From Rosa chinensis (taxonomy: Eukaryota > Streptophyta > Magnoliopsida > Rosales > Rosaceae): DNA of 64,000 nt. The translations under genes were made by a program, and so were the position numbers. Under the pieces are notes generated by a model. The model was not told the origin of the DNA. It made no database searches and worked only from the letters and a program-made list of their open reading frames with translations. The number at the start of each line of letters is the position of its first letter. Position 1 is the stretch's first letter. The stretch spans positions 70,283,823 through 70,347,822 of the forward strand of contig NC_037092.1 of assembly GCF_002994745.2 (NCBI RefSeq). Reading direction: 5' to 3'. Of the stretch, positions 55,990 through 64,000 are shown one piece after another.

Positions 55990-58416
55990 ACTTCTGCAAA
56001 CGATGCTACCAATATGTTTCTCGAAAGTGGAATTTAGGCAATGACTTAGTGAATAAGTCTTCCACACTGTCCTCAGATTGAACCTAGTTCACTTTGATCT
56101 TGAGGAGAGTCTGTTGTTGCTGATTATGCTTGGTGTTGTCGCTTTTGATGTAGCCTTGGTTCATTTGTTCAAAACAAGCAGCATTATTCTAAATGCTCGT
56201 AGGCTCATCTGTGGTAGACTTCAAACCACAATTGTTCGAACATGCGTAATTGTTCGAACAGCAATAATCTCTGCATTGTTTGAAGATATAGCGACTAGGG
56301 TTTGTTCTGTAGACCTCCAAGATATCATGGTCTTTTCCCATGGTGAACACTTAACCATTTTGGGAATGACCTTTGTGTGGGTCAGAGAGATACCCAGCAT
56401 CAGCAAAACCTTCCAAAAAACATGTTGTTTTGGGATGGGGATAGTGGACGCAAGCAAGTGTTGGCGGCGTTCCTGGTGTGTGATGGGTCCGAATCCATCA
56501 TCTCTCTGTAGGGATAAAGCATGCCCATATAAGTTGTACATCTAGTATCGAAAGACATCTTTTACTCCAATCCAATGACATCGCATTGGCGCAGAGCTAT
56601 ACCTTAGCTAACAAGTTTATGGCAAATGAGATATCCGGTCTTGTGCATTGAGCTAAGTACAATAATGCGCCTATTGTACTTATGTGGGGCACTTTTGCCT
56701 CTAGCATATCTTCTCCATCATCCTTTGGACGAAGAAGATCCTTTTCAGGATCAAGACTACGGACGATCATGGGGGTGCTTGAAGGCTTGACCTTGTCAAA
56801 ATGCCTAAGCATCTAACAACACGATGCTCAAGTTCCAAACCGAGACATCATCGTGTTCTCCAAAATCCTTCATCTCAAACTCAGATTTCAAGTGTTCAGC
56901 GGTTTCCCTTAACTCTTGAAGGACTTCCAATAAAGATCATGTCCAACATGAACCGCGATAGAATCTGAAACTTGTTATGGAAACGCGTGGGCATATCTCT
57001 TTCCAATCAAGTGGTCACTTTTAGCGAGCGTTTTAACCTCTTTGTAAAACGCGTCAAGTGAATGAAGTTCACCATGAACCTTCATGTATATTCCGTATCT
57101 AGATCCCCATAGAGATACGTAGTGACCACATTTGTAAGCTGCATAATCAGTTATTCGGAAACTACCAAACTGACAGGGTAGTGGAGTGCAATGACATCCA
57201 TTACGAGAGAATATGTTTTATCGTAGTCGATTCCAGGGCGTTTTGTGAGAAGCCTTGCACCATAAGGCGGGATTGCCATCTCTTTTTCTCATCACGCTTT
57301 CTAACGAAGACCCATTTAGTCAACAGGTTTTATGATAGGAGGTGTTGGCATCACTGGCCTGAAAACCTTCCTCTTCGTTAGAGAATCCATCTTAACCAGG
57401 ATCGCATCTTTCCATTTAGGCCAAATCTCTCTACGTTGGCATTCATTCATTAACGGAGCGTGGTTCGATATCATCTGACTCAATAAACTCATGCGCAACA
57501 AAATGCGCAACTACATCATCAATTATGATGAAGTTTCTATCCCACGTCTCATGTACACTAGTGTAATTTTCAAAGAGCTCTATATTCTCAGGAATAGTTT
57601 CTGACATTGAGGCGTCCCCCAACGATAACCATAACCCGGAAGATACTCATGAGACGGATTTTCAGTCTTGATGATCAAAGGATTGGAATGTGCCAAAGTA
57701 TCCTTCGAACCTACGGGCCTCCCACGCATCCTAGCTGGGGATATGACCTGTAACACCAGAGTGCCACACTCTTTGGCGTTGGCGCCATGCCTACCTCCGT
57801 GTAGGGTGGTGCTACGTCCTCTCGTAGGGACGTCCTTCCTTGCAGGCATATTTACAGCTTATTTGTATGATCTCGTCACTTTACCAGGGATCGAGATGAG
57901 ACATAGTGGGGACAGACCACGACAATTCCTGTCGTTCCTGTTGAACATATGTGTTCTTATCTCCCCCTAATGATGGGAAGACTCTCTCATCAAAGTAACA
58001 TTCGCAAATCTAGCGGTAAGGAAATCGCCTAGCAAGGGCATTAAGTGGCAGACGATTGTTGGAATCTCAAATTGGAATCTCAAATCCAACGTAGTTGCCC
58101 ATTCATCTGTAAGGACCCATCATAGGGTGCTGTGGCGGCGCAATTGGCACATAAATGGCTCACTCAAATATGCGTAAGTACGATACTTGTACCCAGTCAC
58201 TAGCTGTAACGCAAAGGTAAATTGAGTGGCGGTGGATCGTAGACGAACTAGCATAGCTGCATGCGATATTGCATCACCCCAAGCGGATATAAGGAGATTG
58301 GTGCGCATTACCAATGACCGGACTACCATCGTAGTTGTTTTCGAGAGACCATTTGGGTGTGTTCATGGGAATATGATGTCCAACATCAGTCCCAATGAAA
58401 TAACCATAGAAAGTCT
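55990..58416 (-). pseudogene. copia 3 pol, distal part (integrase end, RT, RNase H), disrupted
   Basis: Short open segments on minus match element 2 in order. They are an integrase piece with NLLISAWGDAISHAAMLVRL (~58300), GRPVGSKDTLAH (~57720), the RT start CQRREIWPKWKDAI (~57430), then LLRPKDDGEDMLEAKVP and ALLYLAQCTRPDISFAINLL (~56600-56750), and RNase H scraps to ~56000. There are many stops and indels. Confidence 0.75.
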
Positions 58417-58866
58417 TCGCACTACTAGAATTTTACTCTTATACATCATGACAATTACATCGGTGAGGAATTCACGCGATCTAAAAAAATGTCATTAACA
58501 TCGATTCCTCGAATTCCGATTTATATGCATATAATTGACATCGTTTATTACTGTTGACCGATGTCAACAATTTGATTCTGAAATTTAAAAAAAACGCGGA
58601 AAAGACTAAGTTAAAAATTTAGACACGGAGAGAACAAAATTTTCATTTCCTACACACTTAGGTTAGTTTTCCCACTCTCTCTGTCAGCCCATTTTTCATC
58701 CTTACTTTATCTCCGAAAGAACTGGTGACCCATTTTCTGTCGGGCTCTTTCCTGAAACCCTAGCCCTGTCCTCCTTCTCTTCCGCTCTCTTTTCACTGCC
58801 ACCATCGCTTCCCTCTCCTCCGCTCACTCCCACTACTGTCTCTCCCTCATTAACCACTGGCAATTG

Positions 58867-58890
58867 CTCTCTCTCTCTCTCTCTCTCTCT
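58867..58890. repeat. (CT)n microsatellite inside CACTA
   Basis: About 12 CT units in what looks like a captured 5' UTR. Confidence 0.9.
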
Positions 58891-58904
58891 AAGATCTCAT
58901 AAGA

Positions 58905-59160
58905 TTGCAAGAAGGGGAAGAATCCTTCTCTCAATCTCTCTGTCGAATAAGGAAAATTGATGGCTGTTGTGAGCGAGGAGATCTGTGGAAGACTAACGCC
59001 CTCTCCCTACAGCGGCTCAAGGAGCGGTTTAGAGAGTCGAGGTGGACCGCTGGCTCAGGCATCATGAGATTTTCGCTGATGGCTACTTCTCCTTGTACCC
59101 CGACAAGCTCGAAGAGGTCGACATCGAGTCCGCTGAGGTCTTATCCCCTTTCCTTTGTAT
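58905..59160 (+). pseudogene. Unidentified exon-like piece captured in CACTA
   Basis: A GC-rich, gene-like stretch follows the CT tract. One frame reads VDRWLRHHEIFADGYFSLYP then DKLEEVDIESAEV with good codon texture. I do not recognise the parent gene. It is not intact. Confidence 0.35.
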
Positions 59161-59292
59161 GTACCATCCAAACCCTAATATGATTTTTGATTTGCGGTGT
59201 TTGTTGGTGATTTAGCAATTGCATGTTAAATGTTGGATTGTTCGAATTTGATATTGAAGGTTATAGATCGAATATCGTTTGGTTGAAGATAG

Positions 59293-59517
<225 letters not shown>

Positions 59518-59588
59518 TAGGATTCCATGTTTTGGTTCTTGGCTTGCTTATTTTCAATCAAGTATTGATGAAATAAAATGCTTGGAAT

Positions 59589-60462
59589 TAGAGGTGGCAA
59601 ACGGGCCGTGCCGGGCATTTTAAGCGGGCCTAGTCATGCTTCGTGCCGTGCTTGGGCCGGCCCATTTATTATCGTGCCAGACTCGTGCCGGCCCATTTAC
59701 TTAAACATTATGCCCGGCCCGGCCCATAGCCCGAGCCCATATCGTACCGGGCCGTGCTCGTGCCGGGTCAATAACGGGCCGTGCTCGTGCCTACCCACTA
59801 TAAAGCACGATTTTAAAATCTTAATTTAAAATAATAAAAATTAATTTTATTTAACTATTTAGAAAATTAAAATAAATTAAGTTCTACAACGTTTTTCTTA
59901 ATCTTAGCTTTTTAAGATTAGATTTCGAATAATTTTTTATATTTCACTATAAGAAAAAAAAAACTCAAAATATATTGTTTTTAGTATATTATTGTGAGAT
60001 TAATCTTTATTAATATAATGGAGATTTAGTATCTATTATTCTTTCCTTCATTCTATAGTTGTATTATTATGAGATTAGTCTGTATTAATAAATAATAAAC
60101 ATATATTTAATATTTAGAAAAAATACTTATGTCAAAACAAGGATATAATGTTTTGTTTCATAATTTTGACAATATAAAAGAAAGCATTGGTGGAATTGTC
60201 ATGAGATTTTAAATAAAAAGGTCTCATATTTAAATCTCATCATTGTAGTTTTTTAATATATATTTTTTTTTTTAAAATGAAATTTTGTGTTTGTAACCGG
60301 CAGGCCCACAATATGTCGTGCTCGGGCAGTGCCGGGCCCATTACGGGTTCGGGCCGGGCCGGGCCAATATTCTTAGGCCCAGCCCGACCCGTTATTCTAA
60401 CGTGCTTGGGTCATGCCGGGCCCGTGCCGTGCTCGTATTTAGTGGCCCGTTTGCCACCTCTA
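59589..60462. mobile_element. Non-autonomous hAT element, 874 bp, nested in CACTA
   Basis: Perfect 19-bp TIRs (TAGAGGTGGCAAACGGGCC at both ends, inverted) and a perfect 8-bp TSD CTTGGAAT at 59581-59588 and 60463-60470. The GC-rich subterminal regions carry many copies of GGGCCG/CGTGCTCGTGCC-type motifs around an AT-rich, non-coding core. It has no transposase. It inserted in or next to the captured sugar-kinase fragment region, after the capture. Confidence 0.95.
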
Positions 60463-60989
60463 CTTGGAATCATTTGTTCTGATGGGTAGCAATCAATCTT
60501 TGTGTTACTGGGGAGTATGTGTGTGTGTGTATAACATAGATGATAGTGAAATGAAGGGGATCCCTGATATGTGTTCTGTCAAGTCTAGTATCACTGAGAA
60601 TTTCTTATGAAGAAAGGACCTAGAACATGGGTTGCGCTTGACGCAGCATAGTGATATTGTCATGACTCATGAGAGAGAATTCCAGTAGTAGATATTGGTT
60701 TCAGAATTTTGTGGAAGATGAATCAAAAAGTTGTTAAAAAATTGGATACTTTGGTTCAACATACAACTGGATAACTAAAAGATCAAGGAGTTAATTAAGT
60801 ATTGTGGACCTAACAAGAAGAATCAATTGCTTTTCTGAATATTTTCACTAATTTTGCTTGCCCAAGTAACTGATATTTTCTTTCCATTGTCTGCTCTAGT
60901 TCCTCTACTCTGTGCAAGCTTGTCTCCTGATGGGAGAATGATGTTCCAAATACTTGGGATTAATGGAAACGTTTTAATGGAATTTGCAG

Positions 60990-61091
60990 GTTATATATGA
61001 CAACACTACTTGGAGAAGCAGAGGATTTGGGTTTGTGACCATCTCTAATGATCAGGAAGTAGAAGCAGCTGCTTGATAGTTTAATGGCTAT
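60990..61091 (+). pseudogene. RRM exon fragment (chloroplast RNP-type) captured in CACTA
   Basis: The 102-bp exon is bounded by CAG and GTAAGT. It reads VIYDNTTWRSRGFGFVTISN followed by DQEVEAAA, two stop codons, and FNGY. RGFGFVT is the RNP1 motif of RNA recognition motifs. The wording is close to plant chloroplast ribonucleoproteins (cp29/cp31 type) that bind plastid mRNAs. Two adjacent stops (TGA TAG) at about 61075-61080 prove it is broken. Confidence 0.8.
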
Positions 61092-61447
61092 GTAAGTCAC
61101 CATATTATGTCTATCATTTGTTTGTAGATATGCAAAAATGTGAAACAAATTCTAGATATGAGATAGTTGGATTGGTGTAAAATTGAGTTAATATTTCCAG
61201 GTAGTGAAACAATTGAGTTAATATTTCTAGTCAGAGTAAAATTGCATTGAGTTTCTTTTCAGATTGCTTTGGAAGGGTAATTGGTTCATACAAGAGAAGA
61301 GCTTTAAGAAACTTGCTTTAATTTGTGCATACTCAGTAGTCAGGGACTCTGTATGGTCATTTTTTATTCTTCTGATGTTAAACAGCCATGGTCGCCTTCA
61401 ATGACTATAGCTGTTTCAATCCCTCACATATATTGTTTCTTGTGCAG

Positions 61448-61545
61448 ATCATGGCATCTAGTTTAAATGGACCTACTGTTGGAGATCCACTCCCTGACAA
61501 TCTCATGGAATCTCCTGCAAGGTCTGAAACCATGTTTTATGCAAG
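61448..61545 (+). pseudogene. Second exon-like piece in CACTA, unidentified
   Basis: A 98-bp segment open in one frame (IMASSLNGPTVGDPLPDNLM...) lies between a pyrimidine-rich TTGTGCAG acceptor and a GGTAAC donor. It may be the next exon of a captured gene. The parent is not recognised. Confidence 0.4.
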
Positions 61546-63013
61546 GTAACCTTCTGCATTTTTCCTCTTCACTTCATGTCCTAATGATGCTGCTCAGCTT
61601 AATTACTAGTCCACCTTTGACTGTATTAGCTTAAATTTGCAAGAATGTGATAATATTTCTTAGTATAATGAACTAAATCTTGGCCCTTTATTCATGTCAT
61701 CATGTGGTAAAACAGCAGGATAATTTCAGTTTAGATCATAGATAGGTAGTGCTACACAACTCTTGAGAGAGGTGAAGTTCAATTTATAGCTGTCCCTGAT
61801 CTTGCTTTAAATTAAATCTGCCTACTTTGAAGTTTTCTGGAAATGCAGATAACATAGTAGTAGCATGCACGGTCTAGTCTGCACGTTTAGTTTCTTATTA
61901 TCTTCTCAAAATTACTCTATTTGCATACTAGTATGGATTTGTTGTTGTTGGAAGATAGAATCTTTCGAATCGTCTATGTTTTCTGTTTAATTGCTGAGTT
62001 AGTTTACAAATGAACGGCTTGAATCAGAGTATATCAATATATACAGTTGGTATGGGTCTCTCATAACAACTTGCATTTAGCTCTTTCACCTTAATATTTT
62101 GTACAGGCAAACATCTTCTCAATGTTTCAGATTACCTGTTCTTTAATGCAGGTGTGGACTTTGGCCTATGTCACCCCTGTGTACTTTATATTTTAGCTAT
62201 AGATTAATGATACTGTTAAGTCATTGCCCTCTACTTTAACTACTTTTTGTGATTTGAAGTTGCAATTTAAGTGGATATATATCTGTGAAACTAGTTCTCA
62301 ACTCATTGACACATGTTTTTGCTAGGTTCATTCGCAGCTACACCAAGGACTGGAAATTCAAGTTACAAGTATTTTTATCTTATAACAAACTACTATTTTT
62401 TTCTCTTTCTTTTTAGTGTATCTACAAACCGTTTTTGTCTTCATATGGTTTATTTAGGAAACTTCAATCTTGTTCTTTTCTTTTGCTATTGTATATGGAG
62501 AAGTTTAGGCCATATGTCCCCTTCTCCCTACTCTTTGTACTGTTTTTATCAATAATATTAATGAGAATTTTCTTTTGCTTACCACTGGTATTCTCATTGT
62601 GGTACTTTTCTAGTGAAGAAACTAATAATTTAGTAATCACTTCTAAACTAGAAATTGAAACAAAAAGAATGAAGACAACAATTTGAAATAACAAACTGAT
62701 GTTATAAATGACTGAGGACATCAGTTCTATCTATAGAACATATGTCTAATACTGATATATAAATCAATTTCTTATGTAAAACGATGTCATAGTAGGATAC
62801 GAAATCAGTTTTTTATAAATCAAACCATGTCTATAGTCATTTTATACATCAGGACCTTACAAGAAACTGATGTCTAGAGTCATTTTTAACATCGGCTAAA
62901 AACCAATCTCTGGGAATTCCTGATCTTTAACATCACCCACTAAGACATCAGACGTTTTTTTTTTTAACATCGTTTCCTGGCCGATGTTAAAGGCCAAAAT
63001 TCTAGTAGTGTCG

Positions 63014-64000
63014 ATGTAAAGCCAAGTCCAATTGACGGAATAGGATGATCCGGGGAGTGAGCCCGTTGTTGTATGATATGTGCATAAGCAGCATTACAAG
63101 TGGACAATGGCACAACACGTGACCAGCGTGTTTGCGTGTCAACCAACATCATGAGATATTTAAACGTCCGCAAGTTGGTTGGATCAGTCCACAGAATTCC
63201 CACAGATTCTATGTAAGAACATAATGAGTATTTTTATATCCTTTGCATAGGACGGTCTCAGTCCTAATTTCCCTAAGGAACGGGCTTTGCAAAATGAGCG
63301 AGGTGCCTTAGAAGCAACCAATGAGGAGTTTGGTTAGGCATGAGCATCTGTAGCGCTATTAGAAGCAAAATATGTGACTACATCACCCATCATTGCGGTG
63401 GAACCATGGAAAGTGGCATCCATGGTGGCATGGCCATGGGAAGGAACATTCATGGGGCGGAATGGCCATGGTTGGCGCCGTTTATGGAGTTATCACAAAG
63501 GACTTTCGCTGCCCTACAGCTGCTAAGGACAGCAGCAGCGCCGGATGCGGCGGTAGCGGCAGTCACGCTACTAAGTCCGGGAATCAATTTTCGATTCTTG
63601 CTTCTTTTCACTCTGAAGAATGGATGTCCGTGTGAAGTCTTTAGTAGACGGATCATCATATCATGACTAGGATGATCTATCCTGTCATTACAAAGCCAAT
63701 ATGTGTCTAAATCCAAGAGATCTTCTCTCATAACTTCATTGGATTTAATAGCTCGAATAGTGACATAGAGTCCACTAGAGGGACACATAAACTTCTCTAA
63801 GATGCGCCTATGTTCGCATTCATTAGAGGTATTGCGAAGGAACTCATTTCCGTTCTCTACACGCGTTTTCGCATGGAATCCGTCGGCTATTCATAGGTGT
63901 GATTCGCCCTAGAAGTGTAGAGAGTTTCTATGACAGTAATTAAGGTGCCATTTGGCAAGGGTAACTTAGGCTATTCCATGTCCTTGAATTAATACTAATG
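63014..64000 (-). pseudogene. copia 3 pol, integrase N-terminal part, disrupted
   Basis: On minus the frame at 63788-63450 reads LDLDTYWLCNDRIDHPSHDM then KTSHGHPFF and the Ala-rich SSVTAATAASGAAAV stretch. Further pieces (WTDPTNLRTFKYLMMLVDT, ~63190) are integrase core. The first zinc histidine region is altered (LCND for LWHD). It continues beyond the window and is interrupted at 63013 by the CACTA element. Confidence 0.8.

Overview
This window is nuclear DNA of a flowering plant, most likely a eudicot; Rosaceae is my guess from overall resemblance and is not proven by the sequence. The evidence is plant-type intron/exon genes (a POLTERGEIST-like PP2C and a fasciclin-like arabinogalactan protein), a plant tRNA-Asn, and a dense, nested load of plant transposable elements. 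No prokaryotic features are present.

Layout. 1-0.54 kb: 5' part of a LINE endonuclease ORF (minus). 2-7.1 kb: three poly(A)-tailed retroposons without reverse transcriptase (two minus, one plus). One of them sits inside a Mutator-like element with a 9-bp target duplication. 7.75-9.46 kb: a Pack-MULE with ~225-bp terminal inverted repeats, a perfect 9-bp duplication, and captured pieces of a GH17 beta-1,3-glucanase and an F-box/LRR gene. About 9.9-17.8 kb (minus): an endogenous pararetrovirus (Caulimoviridae, Petuvirus/florendovirus-like) whose 2269-codon polyprotein frame has no stop or frameshift. 19.0-20.2 kb: a second copy of one retroposon family. 21.1-27.4 kb: a decayed Ty1/copia element whose 3' LTR is split by a 1.37-kb solo LTR.

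28.4-31.25 kb (minus): a host PP2C gene of the PLL4/PLL5 type, four exons, 735 codons, apparently intact. 36.5-42.9 kb (plus): a second decayed copia element of another family. 43.5 kb: tRNA-Asn(GTT). 44.1-46.3 kb: an hAT MITE, a 26-G run and a Tourist-like MITE. 47.35-48.6 kb (minus): an intact single-exon FLA4-like gene. 49.1-55.5 kb: a small MITE, two LINE ORF1 remnants and probable Ty3/gypsy LTR remains. 55.56-64 kb (minus): a third copia element, same family as the second. It is split by a 4.6-kb CACTA element (TSD TCG) that carries fragments of a ribulose-kinase-like gene and a chloroplast RNP-type RRM exon. The CACTA element is itself split by an 874-bp hAT element with 19-bp perfect TIRs and an 8-bp TSD.

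Only PLL, FLA and tRNA-Asn look like functioning host genes. The rest is a record of layered insertions. The most notable items are the uninterrupted pararetroviral polyprotein with a long unassigned C-terminal region and a nearby ATG-less coiled-coil frame, the two gene-capturing DNA transposons, and the poly(A) retroposon group. All insertion boundaries were found by eye from matching flanks; no database search was possible.
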